Positions 9,615 through 18,525 of a stretch of DNA of 64,000 bases are shown here, in pieces. The notes beneath the pieces were generated by a model. That model was given only the letters and a program-made list of their open reading frames with translations. It ran no database searches and had not been told where the DNA came from. Source of the DNA: Euglena gracilis (lineage: Eukaryota > Euglenida > Euglenophyceae > Euglenales); the NCBI GenBank assembly GCA_039621445.1, contig CP154955.1, positions 56,638,619 through 56,702,618 on the forward strand, read 5' to 3'. A program made the translations under genes and the position numbers. Position 1 is the first letter of the stretch. Each line of letters opens with the position of its first letter.

Positions 9615-11828
9615 ATGGAATTACTCGTCCAAGCGGAAATCCGCATCCAAAATTTCTCCACCAAAGATAAACTTCTCATTGACACTGGTTGTCGCATTGC
9701 ACTGCTTTTTCGGTTGGGGTTGATACCGACCCCGCTCTTGGTAAGCGCCAAGAAACCGATCAAAATTATAACCGCGGATAACACCCCCATGTGCGGTGGT
9801 GATTTGGGATGTGTGCTCGAGATACTCTTGCCCATCATTCCGAAGCATCACTCACACCCCCCACAATTACAACATTTCACCAATATTTGGGGTTACGAGT
9901 CCGGAATTCACGGGTCTGACGTAATTTTGGGATACCCATTTTTACGCCAGTACCGATTGGTTGTGGATTGCCACTCCCACGGTTTGCGCACAACACCCAC
10001 CACCGCATTGACACCCAAACCACCATCACCGTTGGCGTCCACCATGACGACCACCACTTTTTCAACACCGTTACCCACAATGGCAACACCGTTATCCACC
10101 ACACCAACCACCGTTTTCCACACCCGGGGTACGGAGAAAGCCTCCCCCCTACCCAATGACACACCTACATGCGTTCCACATGAGGTAGGGCAAGCGAGAA
10201 GCGGTACCCCCGCCGTTTCACTGGGTTACAAGACGAAAGCCCAAAGGCCTGAAGTAATTACGGTGTCGAGTAGTCGCCCAGCTACACCACCACTCCGTTT
10301 CCCACCAGTTGTGCCGAATCCAGGCACACCTGTACAAGACTCACCGGCTAATGCCATCGACACCCACTTACACGCACACCCGTCACACCATTACACTTCC
10401 TACCAATGTGTACACTGCAGGAGAATTTCCACCCAATCGGATTTCGATTGTGGATGTTTAGTTGAAAATCCCACACTAATCGCTATTCCGAATACGGAAT
10501 CCACACCCAAGGATACACTTGGTTGTAGCCCGCAATGTGCGGAGATACACCGAGTACACCAGCAACGCGGATTAGCCTCGTTGTTTGGAAACGCGAAAAG
10601 CGTCATTCCTAATTTCAATCGCGATCACACTGGGTATGGATTTGATGCGGTATGGGGAAAACCCCAACCTGTCCAACCTCCCTTGGGATTAACCCTTGCG
10701 GTAGTGGAAGACAACCCGCATGTTTGTGGATCCATTCATTGTGTTTCGTCACTCCTACCCGGAAATCGAGTGCATGAATACGTGAAACGCGTATGGAATG
10801 CTTTCAATTTTGGTCAATATCGCATTTTGGATCGATGGTTTTCCAAAATCGCGACATTGGCTGATTCTTTTGATTTGGCATTGGAAATCGATGCCTTTTC
10901 ATCCAATGCACATGCCCGTTTGCCACGTCATTGGTCGCAACACTCCAACGCATTCGATAAATTTTGGGGTGATACGGTGTTATGGATGCACCCTCCCCCA
11001 AAACTTATCGAATTTGCGGTTGAGAAAATTCTGCGGGATGAAGCCCGTGGAGTTATTCTCATACCCATCATTCCGGAAGCGGAATGGTTCACCCAACTAT
11101 CGTATGTTTGTTTTCATTGGTGGGATTTACCCACTAATGTACCGGTTTTTGAGGATTTTTGTGGTAAAATATTACCACCCTTGAAAGAAATCATTTTTCG
11201 CGTATGTTTCTTCGATGCATTCGGAATGTCCGAATTCGCGGTGCCGAGGAAGCTCGGTAGCCCCAGGGATACCCTGGTGGTTTCCGCAGTCATCGAGAGT
11301 GCAGGTCAGCATCCTAAGTCAACCAAATTCTGTTCGCGGATCACCCGCGAATTTCGCGGTGTGCTGGAAAATCCAGTATACGCGTGCGACATCGACCCCG
11401 CGATACGCGATCCGTTCGGTGTTTGTAAGATCGAGCTTAAGGAAGGAGCTGAACCAATGCACCGGAAATTTTTTCGTTGTTCGGCAGAACGCGAACAAGC
11501 TCTCAATGAAATGATTGAGAAGCTTATTCAGCGCAAGTGGATTGTACCCTCGAAAAGCGAGTGGACATCCCAGGCATTTGTTGTTCCTAAACCCCCAGAC
11601 CCCTCAGGTCAGAAGAAATGGAGACTGGTGCTGGTGCTGGATTACCGGTGCCAGAACTCCCAAACAAGGGATGATCCCTTCCCGCTCCCCCTGATCGAGG
11701 TTATGATCACCAAACAATCAGAAAACCGGTTGTGGTCAATTTTCGATCTGTTGGACGGTTTTCACCAAATGCACTTGCACCCTGACTCCCAACCATACAC
11801 GGCATTCGTGACATCCAAAGGTGTGTAA
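9615..11828 (+). CDS. LTR-A1 protease, Dam-like region and RT N-terminal half
   Basis: This 737-residue frame starts with ATG, though it may really be reached by frameshift from gag. The retropepsin active site is LLIDTGC (residues about 20-26) with SDVILGYPFL near 101-110. A Pro/Thr-rich linker follows. Residues about 395-520 (near 10800-11170) hold LEIDAFSSNAHARLP, then WMHPPPKLI, then a hydrophobic ILIPII strand and EWFTQL. The order matches Dam-like domains of other retroelements, but motif IV has His in place of Asn or Asp. RT begins near residue 615 with KWIVPSKSEWTSQAFVV and runs to FDLLDGFHQMHLHPDSQP. The stop TAA at 11826-11828 is made by the M1 insertion. A3 preserves the same domain order. 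Confidence 0.82.
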   Translation: MELLVQAEIRIQNFSTKDKLLIDTGCRIALLFRLGLIPTPLLVSAKKPIKIITADNTPMCGGDLGCVLEILLPIIPKHHSHPPQLQHFTNIWGYESGIHGSDVILGYPFLRQYRLVVDCHSHGLRTTPTTALTPKPPSPLASTMTTTTFSTPLPTMATPLSTTPTTVFHTRGTEKASPLPNDTPTCVPHEVGQARSGTPAVSLGYKTKAQRPEVITVSSSRPATPPLRFPPVVPNPGTPVQDSPANAIDTHLHAHPSHHYTSYQCVHCRRISTQSDFDCGCLVENPTLIAIPNTESTPKDTLGCSPQCAEIHRVHQQRGLASLFGNAKSVIPNFNRDHTGYGFDAVWGKPQPVQPPLGLTLAVVEDNPHVCGSIHCVSSLLPGNRVHEYVKRVWNAFNFGQYRILDRWFSKIATLADSFDLALEIDAFSSNAHARLPRHWSQHSNAFDKFWGDTVLWMHPPPKLIEFAVEKILRDEARGVILIPIIPEAEWFTQLSYVCFHWWDLPTNVPVFEDFCGKILPPLKEIIFRVCFFDAFGMSEFAVPRKLGSPRDTLVVSAVIESAGQHPKSTKFCSRITREFRGVLENPVYACDIDPAIRDPFGVCKIELKEGAEPMHRKFFRCSAEREQALNEMIEKLIQRKWIVPSKSEWTSQAFVVPKPPDPSGQKKWRLVLVLDYRCQNSQTRDDPFPLPLIEVMITKQSENRLWSIFDLLDGFHQMHLHPDSQPYTAFVTSKGV

Positions 11829-12233
11829 ACCCCCCCCCTAATAAGTGCGCAGTGCCCTAATTGTGCGCAGTGCCCTAATAAGTGCGCACCCCCCAAGGGT
11901 CCGAAACTACCTCCCTAAAAAGTGCGCACCCCCCGAAAGGAGAAATCACTGTCATATCTCAGGTTGGAAAGCACACACATTTCTCAGAACTATCCTTCTC
12001 GGACCAAATATTTCTATCGTCCAACCCTAAATTTGACACATTTGACACATAATCAGTTGACTCATAGCTTGAAATCACAAAATTGGGGAGAAATTTGAAA
12101 AAGACTGGGAGTAATGTCAGTATTTTTGGCTTTGCCCTAAAAAGTGCGCACTGCCCTAATAAGTGCGCACCCCTTGGGGTCCGAAACTACGTCCTTAAAA
12201 TGCGCGCACCCGTGCACTTATTAGGGGGGGGAG
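11823..12233 (+). other. Candidate GT-AG intron formed by M1
   Basis: The segment begins GTGTAAAC and ends GGGGAG. It is 411 bases long, exactly M1 (409) plus one TA duplication. Joining 11822 to 12234 gives codons GGT GTT TAC CAA TGG, so the RT frame continues as TSKGVYQW, the residues expected for the A family at this point. The donor uses host GTG, the TA duplication and the first AA of M1. The acceptor AG lies in the right terminal repeat of M1. Against it, the 3' end is G-rich, with no pyrimidine tract. There is no transcript evidence here. Confidence 0.45.
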
Positions 12234-12236
12234 GTT
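11828..12236 (+). mobile_element. M1: MITE-like element with TA target duplication
   Basis: The element is 409 bp with no coding capacity. The left end is AACCCC...CCTAATAAGTGC and the right end is GCACTTATTAGGGGGGGG then AGGTT, an inverted pair. TA at 11826-11827 and 12237-12238 is the duplication, which fits a Tc1/mariner-like or similar source. Inside, GCCCTAATAAGTGCGCAC and GGGTCCGAAACTAC phrases repeat near both ends in inverted form, so the whole can fold back. A second copy, inverted and truncated, is at 34776-35157. Confidence 0.85.
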
Positions 12237-13826
12237 TACCAATGGACGGTACTCCCCATGGGTGTTAAGAATGGCCCAGCCATGTTTCAGCGCATGATAC
12301 AATGGGTTCTACGCGATTTACCGTTTGCCATTGTGTATATCGATGATGTGCTGGTGGGAACACCACCACCATCCGCAAAATCGAGCGAGGATATCCTCGT
12401 CACACACTTTCACCATGTTTGCGCGGTATTAACCGCTTTTCAAAAACATGTGCTTTTCGCGAAAGGCGCGAAAATGCATTTGTTTCGGATACTTATAAAA
12501 TTTTGCGGTCACATCTTCAGCAATGGGCAGCGGAAAGCCGCTCCGAGCAAACTCGAAGCCATTAAGAAATGGACCCCTGAGATAATCAAAACGATTACAC
12601 ACCTCAAAGGATTTTTGGGATTAGCCCAATATTACGCGATATATATGAAGGACTTCGCGAAAATCGCGGTGCCCCTCACCAAACAGCTCAAAAATCGGGC
12701 TGTTGACAACACCAAAGTCATTTGGGATGACCAAATGCGCCAGGCCCTTGAGAAAATCAAGGTTTTACTTTTGGAGAATGTTGTCCTCGAAATCGCGGAC
12801 CCATACAAACCATACGTACTGGAAGTCGACAGCAGCGATTACGCTGTTGGCGGAGTTCTTAGCCAGCATAACGTGGCGAATGAACTCCGACCTGTGGCTT
12901 TCTTCAGCAGAACGTTACAGGGCGACGACGGAAAAGGTCAAGTCAAGTGGAGTATACGCGAGAAGGAAACCTACGCCATCGTGCTTATACTCCAGAAATT
13001 CCGAAGCTGGGTAGCCAGCAGTCTCGTCCAGATCCTCGTCAAGACCGACCATGAGAGTCTCCAACACTGGTACACCGAGCATTTGAACAAGGCCATGTCA
13101 TCGGTCGGAAGGCGATGCAGATGGCATGAGTTCTTGAGTCAATTCAACCTTGTGGTCATTTATACCCCTGGTCACACACAAAAAGTAGCGCATCCCCTCA
13201 GTCGGGCCCCTTGGTATTACCCTGGGAACCCGGATGAGGGAGACGCGACTTTTCATGGAAGTCAGGAAGCTGACGAGTACGCACGTCGAAACGACGCTGC
13301 GGATAATCTTTTGGATTCTTTTCCCGTTTCACAACTATTCCTGGTCGCACCAGTGCGCGGAAGGCGCCGACGTGGAAGCACGTCCGGACCCCGGCGTATT
13401 ACACGCACGGAGTCCCCTTCCCCACTGTTCTTTCGCGAATGGGATTATAGTCGTGATCCGGTGTATGACACCATTGTCACCAGACTTCGTAATGGCGAAG
13501 TGCTGGACAATTACACTCTTTCACCTTTACGGTTGGTTTTTCGCAATGAATTGGGTTACAAATATTGTATCCCCCAGGACCTGGTTGATGAGGTGATTTT
13601 ATGCTATCACAACCACGGTCACCCTGGGGCCCCCAAACTTCTTTCGTTGGTGGGCCGCAGGTATTGCACAACCCTGAGCGAGGAAGAGCTTTACTCACGC
13701 TGTTTGCGGATAGCGCAACGGTGTCAAATTTGTCAAGCGGTAAAACCCCGCAGAGGTACCCCCCCTGGTACGATGGACGGCGCACCTCGCTGGGCGGACG
13801 CGTACTCGGTGGTTTGCGGTCCCTGA
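12237..13826 (+). CDS. LTR-A1 RT C-terminal half, RNase H and integrase zinc domain
   Basis: This continues the RT after M1; the first ATG at 12258 is internal to RT and not a true start. The catalytic VYIDDVLVG is near 12334-12360, and FLGLAQYYAIYMKDF follows. RNase H has YVLEVDSSDYAVGGVL (about 12815) and TDHESLQHWY. IYTPGHTQKVAHPLS closes RNase H. The integrase zinc-binding motif HHCC is visible as H-x3-H in HNHGH and CQIC near 13605-13740. The frame stops at 13826 without the integrase DDE core. It overlaps ORF3 by 226 bases, with ORF3 in the -1 frame. Confidence 0.85.
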   Translation, partial: YQWTVLPMGVKNGPAMFQRMIQWVLRDLPFAIVYIDDVLVGTPPPSAKSSEDILVTHFHHVCAVLTAFQKHVLFAKGAKMHLFRILIKFCGHIFSNGQRKAAPSKLEAIKKWTPEIIKTITHLKGFLGLAQYYAIYMKDFAKIAVPLTKQLKNRAVDNTKVIWDDQMRQALEKIKVLLLENVVLEIADPYKPYVLEVDSSDYAVGGVLSQHNVANELRPVAFFSRTLQGDDGKGQVKWSIREKETYAIVLILQKFRSWVASSLVQILVKTDHESLQHWYTEHLNKAMSSVGRRCRWHEFLSQFNLVVIYTPGHTQKVAHPLSRAPWYYPGNPDEGDATFHGSQEADEYARRNDAADNLLDSFPVSQLFLVAPVRGRRRRGSTSGPRRITRTESPSPLFFREWDYSRDPVYDTIVTRLRNGEVLDNYTLSPLRLVFRNELGYKYCIPQDLVDEVILCYHNHGHPGAPKLLSLVGRRYCTTLSEEELYSRCLRIAQRCQICQAVKPRRGTPPGTMDGAPRWADAYSVVCGP

Positions 13827-15901
13827 TCGCAGTTGTCACTCCACGTGGCACTGCGGCCAGTTCTTCCACGGCTGCGGCGGAAACTGCCCAGCCGGCGGAA
13901 GACACACCTGACACAACAGCCATGGTGGAGGATGAACCTCCCCCAGCGGCGGCGTCACCGCCGGTGTCGGAAGCGACACGGACGGGAGGCGAACAGACAG
14001 CAATGGCCGTGGAGACAACAGCAACCGTGCCAGTACGGGATGAACCTGTATCAGCACCGGTAGCGCCATCCGAGGCACGGGATGAACCCGCACCTCAGCG
14101 CACATCCACAGCCACAGCACCAAAGCATCCAGGCACACGGACACCGGCGCCTGAAAAACAGGCTGAACGGACGTCCATGCCCCCACCACAGGCTCAACCA
14201 GCGCGAAGTGCGCCAGCCAAGCCTACACCCACACCATCCTCCACGGCTGCCCCTGGGAAACCCACGGAAGCCGCGAGGGAACGCGTAGGACGACCCTCAG
14301 CTCGGGAAACCCCTGCTGAAGGTCAACGACGCTCGGTGTCGGGGAGAAGACCCCCGTCCCAAGCGTCACCACGCACCTGGGCAAGCAAGCGCGACGCCGA
14401 TCGGCGGCCCTCGGATGCTCCGGAAACCGGAAGTCCGAAGGCCCCGGCAAAATCAAAGCCGGGCGCCGCACCTTGTAAGCCCACACCGAAATCTGGTGAT
14501 CAGCCCCCAACGAAAGGCGGTGGTGGTGCTGGCGGCCAGAGTGCTGCGTCCTCTTCTCGGGGATCAACCTCGGGACAAGGATTCACGCACGTCGCATCAT
14601 CCGGTTATGGGAAAACCTCACAGCCGAAACCTACGTCAAAGGGGCAGGGAAAATCCCGCGCCTCAACAGCCGAGACACCTTCGGAAGACGAAGTTATCAT
14701 CGACTGGAATGCGGTCAGTCAGGATGATCCTGAGATTCATGACCTGAAAAACAGGTACATGATGATCGACCACAAACTGAGGACACAACAATGCCTCAAC
14801 CGGTGGATTGAGCCACTGTTCTGTCAGGGCCAAAAATGGTCCTTTGATCAGAACGTGACCTGGAATTATTACAATTCCAGATCCCCCCGTGTTTTGGCCC
14901 AATACTTCGGTGAGAAATTCCTCATCGACAAAACAACGGAAAACCGTTTTGTGTGGCTTTGCACTGTATGCCACAAGATGTATAACAGTGCACCTGACCT
15001 GGGATTACCCCTCGTCCATGTGTGCAACCCTGTGATTCGGAAATCGTTCCACAAGGATGTATACATCCCCAACTGTGCCGCCTTGGTATGCGCCAAGTGC
15101 GTGGACAGTTGGACCCACAAGCACAATTTTAGCTACACCGAGCGAGACGGTACGAATGTACCGATACTCTGCGTCAATTGCCTTCGAGGTACCTTCTGGC
15201 AAACTGCGGAAGGCGCAGTTCGCACAATCGTGCCAAGTGCCCAGAAGCCACTGGAGGAATACTCCACCTTGCACAAAAAGTACAAGGATTTTTTCAAGTA
15301 CTCCAACCTCAAGATGGACGACTACCGCCACACGGGAATGGCCCGTGGGTGGCAGATCGATAGTGGGGCGGTACGCCTCGCGGCTGAGGAAGCAGGGGTA
15401 CGATTACCTTACCTCTGGGAGACAGCCGACAGGGAAAAGATACTTTTTCGCCTGTTCCAAACCCAGGACCGAAACGGTCGCTGGTGTCTGCCACAATGGC
15501 CACCCGAAGACCACGGGATGACCTGGAAAGACTGGCTTGGGGCCGTATTACGACCCCATACAGTCCGCGCGGAATGTGCGTATCACATGCCAATTGACTT
15601 CCACCCGAGGAATGCCCCGCAGGTGTCAGCCAACCATCCACGGATGAATTACTTCATCTGGCCAGCCACTCTGCCCAGGAAATTCTGGGAGAAGCTGCAG
15701 TGGTTCCTCGCGGAAAGAGCGAGCGCAACCAAGCAGACAGTCCCCGAAGGATGGGTTCGGGACTGGGTGGTACCTGATTTCGAATACGAATCGCCGGAAA
15801 CCTGGCTCGTAGATAGGCCACCACCACCACAATTCCAGATGGCCCTTGTGGAAGATCCCTTGGACTCCCGCCATGATTATTGGCGGCTGGAACGGATGTA
15901 A
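13601..15901 (+). CDS. LTR-A1 ORF3: unrecognised Pro/Ala-rich protein with Cys-rich C-terminal part
   Basis: I do not recognise this protein. The frame is 766 codons if read from the ATG at 13601; MVEDEPPP at 13921 is another possible start. Residues about 80-360 are low-complexity Pro, Ala, Ser, Thr and Arg. From about residue 365 the composition becomes that of a folded protein. It has Cys/His pairs CTVC (near 452), CAKC (near 497) and CVNC (near 523) that could bind zinc. The last 200 residues are rich in Trp. It occupies the place where an integrase core is normally found, but I see no D,D-35-E pattern. It may be an accessory or captured gene, or an integration-related protein too divergent to see. 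The open frame over 2.3 kb suggests recent selection or youth. Confidence 0.7.
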   Translation: MLSQPRSPWGPQTSFVGGPQVLHNPERGRALLTLFADSATVSNLSSGKTPQRYPPWYDGRRTSLGGRVLGGLRSLIAVVTPRGTAASSSTAAAETAQPAEDTPDTTAMVEDEPPPAAASPPVSEATRTGGEQTAMAVETTATVPVRDEPVSAPVAPSEARDEPAPQRTSTATAPKHPGTRTPAPEKQAERTSMPPPQAQPARSAPAKPTPTPSSTAAPGKPTEAARERVGRPSARETPAEGQRRSVSGRRPPSQASPRTWASKRDADRRPSDAPETGSPKAPAKSKPGAAPCKPTPKSGDQPPTKGGGGAGGQSAASSSRGSTSGQGFTHVASSGYGKTSQPKPTSKGQGKSRASTAETPSEDEVIIDWNAVSQDDPEIHDLKNRYMMIDHKLRTQQCLNRWIEPLFCQGQKWSFDQNVTWNYYNSRSPRVLAQYFGEKFLIDKTTENRFVWLCTVCHKMYNSAPDLGLPLVHVCNPVIRKSFHKDVYIPNCAALVCAKCVDSWTHKHNFSYTERDGTNVPILCVNCLRGTFWQTAEGAVRTIVPSAQKPLEEYSTLHKKYKDFFKYSNLKMDDYRHTGMARGWQIDSGAVRLAAEEAGVRLPYLWETADREKILFRLFQTQDRNGRWCLPQWPPEDHGMTWKDWLGAVLRPHTVRAECAYHMPIDFHPRNAPQVSANHPRMNYFIWPATLPRKFWEKLQWFLAERASATKQTVPEGWVRDWVVPDFEYESPETWLVDRPPPPQFQMALVEDPLDSRHDYWRLERM

Positions 15902-16825
15902 TGCCGAAACGGCATTACCAGACTCATGTAAGGTAAGTGCCTTCATGGAGCCTGGACACCCATATACTACATATATATATATATATATATATATACAGTG
16001 GTAGCGGAAATCGCTAAACAGCCCTGGGATGAACCTGGGTCTGTCACTCTGCGCTCTGGATGAAAGCATCCAAGAGCCCCCCCCCCCCCGCGCCACCACC
16101 CCGCTATCAATGGCCATGCGGACGGAAACTGTCTGCAAGAGGTAATCGCCTCTTATTGCGTCGTGAAGGAGCTACTGCTGTGAAGACCTTGGCAGCCGGG
16201 AAATCTGGCAAGCCGCTAAGTGACTCACAGCACACAGCGCGCACGCCGTAATAATAGGCCAACTTGTCACTTTTGGGCCCTAAGGCCCCTTAAGGCTGCC
16301 AGACAGCAAAAATTCTGTTCTGGCCTAAGCCAGCCCCCCTCTCCTCCCTACTTTCCCCCCACCCCGCAAAGCTGTCGCCGGCAGTCGGTTTTGTAAGTAG
16401 GCTTTTGTTTCCTAGTGCGGATATGACCGCCTAGGAGCCCTATCCGGGTCTGACCAGGATAGGAGCCTGCCCCCCCCTTCCACACCTCTCCCCTTGGGTT
16501 TTCAGCGAATCGCTTGACCAACCCCGCGTGCCTTTGGCACACCCAAACTGGGTGGATGGGACACTTTGTCAGGAAACCTGCCAAGCCCCGTTTCCCACAG
16601 TGGGCTTTTTCACACCCCACCTAAGCCGAAACGGCTAATAGGTAACCGCGAAACGCGGCTACCCTTTTGCGCGTTTTTGGGCTTTGGGTGGATGCCACTG
16701 TGCGGAAAGGAGAGACACCGAATGGAGTAGTAGTGAACCCCACCGGGGAAGCGTCAGATATCCTGACTGGACCTGGGAATACCTGGTCCATGAAGGAAAT
16801 CGGGCGTCGCCCTGGGAGGGGGATG
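15902..16825 (+). other. LTR-A1 3' noncoding region with polypurine tract
   Basis: No gene seen. A TA dinucleotide run lies at about 15970-15995 and a C-run at 16077-16090. The bases just before the 3' LTR, GGGAGGGGGATG (16814-16825), form a good polypurine tract for plus-strand priming. Pro- and Ser-like short open frames here do not look like protein. Confidence 0.6.
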
Positions 16826-17248
16826 TGTACCAGGCACGTCCCAGCTCTGTAGGATATCTGCAGAGTTGGTTCTGTGACGGTCGCACCACTGTGGAAACCA
16901 CAGTTGGTAAGATCGTGGCAGACCCTTCTGGGATCTGCCCCTGGACACGTCAGCACTTTTCTCTCCTTCCCCCACAGGTGGTATTCTTCACTGTCAATCT
17001 TCCCAAGTTTGACCATTGGTTTTGTCAGAGGGAAAAACCCTCGGAACAGTCGAACTTGACGTCAGAAGAAACTTCTGAGTCTTTGCTTTGTGCTTTGCTT
17101 CTTGGGGAATTGGGAAGAAAAGGGGAAAACCACTTTTCGTTACTCCAAAGACTTTTCCCTACCATAAGTAGGCTGCGCACCAAGGCGAAAGCGAAAGGCT
17201 TTTACAGAAAGTCCCAAAAAGGGGAAAAGGGAAAGCTTTGGACGTGCA
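16826..17248 (+). repeat. 3' LTR of LTR-A1
   Basis: It aligns end to end with 4570-4992, with about five base differences by eye; the terminal GTACA has become GTGCA. Twelve further bases, CTCCCAAGCACG, separate it from the CAATG at 17261. Confidence 0.88.
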
Positions 17249-17265
17249 CTCCCAAGCACGCAATG

Positions 17266-17965
17266 CATACAGTGCTATGCTTTTGATCCCTGGCTTTGGT
17301 GGCCTAAGGTTCCATGCCACGTTGGCACCTTATAAAAGGCTTTGGAACCAAAACCTGGAGAAACATGGTGCATTCTGGGATCCCCTCCCCATCCTCCTAG
17401 GGCTGGCACAGTCCTCCCTGCCCTCTGATATGTGTACATTGCGTACACAACTCATTTTCTGTTCACGCATCCTCTGTTTATACAGACCTTCTTATTTGGC
17501 ACAGGTCAAAAGAACCATCAGTGTGTTGGGGGGGGGGGGGCACCCTACATCAAAATTGAACGTAAAGGGCAAAAACTCCATAAGTGGGAGAGAGTTGTCC
17601 CTATTCCCCAGTGCCCCCAAATCAGTCCCTTTCATTTAATGAGGTCTTATGTGGCAGCAACACGTTTCCTTGTGAAACCTGAGGGCCCCCTTTTAATTAC
17701 GTTAAGACCCCCCTATAAAGCCATTAAGGCAGATACCATTGCTTCGATCACCAAACACTTTTTGGCCCAGCAGGGGGTACCCCCCCAGGTTTGGGGACCC
17801 CACTCCACCAGAGGGGCAGGGGTTGGTTTACTTAAAAAATTAGGCCTTTCTGCCCAAGAAGTTTGTGAAATTGGTCAGTGGAAGGGGGTGGGGGCTTTCA
17901 TAGCCCATTATCAAAGACTTGGTGCCCAAGGTGCTTTGGAGAGTGCCCTGGCCCCCCTTTTTTGA
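17266..17965 (+). pseudogene. YR-1 tyrosine recombinase, frameshifted
   Basis: This enzyme would insert the circular DIRS-like intermediate by strand exchange through a covalent 3'-phosphotyrosine. The N-terminal part reads NAYSAMLLIPGF onward in one frame. It shifts at the G-run of about 12 near 17528-17540 into the frame ending at 17965. The C-terminal core has GPHSTRGAGVGLL (the HxxR box), GQWKGVGAFIAHYQR with the W position and the Tyr nucleophile. The N-terminal part is contiguous with the left flank of A1 once one CAATG is removed. Confidence 0.8.
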
Positions 17966-18400
17966 GTGCACAATCTGGCCTCACAATAGCAAAGTGCGGA
18001 GCCCGAGGTGTCCCGTACTCCCTCGAGGCAGACCGAGAAGGGAGGAAGGGACACCGACGGCGAAGTACAAAGACATTGTCAGCCCGACCCCCCCCCATAG
18101 AAGAAAATTTGTCTTCAAACGCCCTCGATCAAAAGATGGGGGCCAGGGGGGGGAGCTGGTGGGGGACCCCCCCAGGCAAAGAAACAGCGCCACGGTCGCC
18201 ACGTCGGAGACAATGCAGCCAACTCCGGCGAGGCGGCACTAAGCAGGACCTCCTAACCCAGCGCACCAAAACAATCCCAACAAACCGCCGGCGAGCAAGG
18301 CATGGCCTCACAATGTCTTTGTGCTTCGCCCTCGGTGTCCCTTCCTCCCTTCTCGGTCTGCCTCGAGGGAGTACGATGTTGGCATATTCAAGACTTCAAT
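17966..18400 (+). repeat. Right terminal repeats of YR-1 and junction with YR-2
   Basis: Sequence at 17978-18080 matches blocks at the left end of YR-1, namely GCGGAGCCCGAGGTGTC and GTACTCCCTCGAGGCAGACC. The stretch 18205-18375 carries the same blocks in reverse orientation. Facing copies are expected where DIRS-like ends and internal complementary regions meet. YR-1 probably ends and YR-2 begins in this interval. From 18380 to 18525 I see nothing further. Confidence 0.5.
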
Positions 18401-18525
18401 GAAAAAGGCAATTACCAACACGAAGAGCATCGCTGAGAGAACTGCCTGCCGCGACAGCTGGACGACCTGACGGCGCGGTGCAACCGTGGCGATGAGTACT
18501 CCCGGGAAGTCTGACCAGGGAGGAA

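Larger units (their letters stand above)
4570..17260 (+). mobile_element. LTR-A1: Ty3/gypsy-type retrotransposon inserted in YR-1
   Basis: Paired 423-bp LTRs (4570-4992, 16826-17248) enclose a Met-type primer site, gag, protease, a Dam-like region, RT, RNase H, an integrase zinc domain and a large extra ORF. By eye the LTRs differ at about five positions, so the insertion is fairly young. CAATG lies directly before the 5' LTR (4565-4569) and again at 17261-17265. That second CAATG is 12 bp past the point where the LTR alignment ends, so it is a good but not perfect target-site duplication. DIRS-like coding sequence lies on both outer flanks (RNase H and Dam-like left, recombinase right), which makes the nesting clear. 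Confidence 0.88.

Noticed and set aside
15965-16000. TA run as a TATA-type promoter for a downstream gene
   Set aside because: It is a plain dinucleotide repeat with no coding region following before the LTR.
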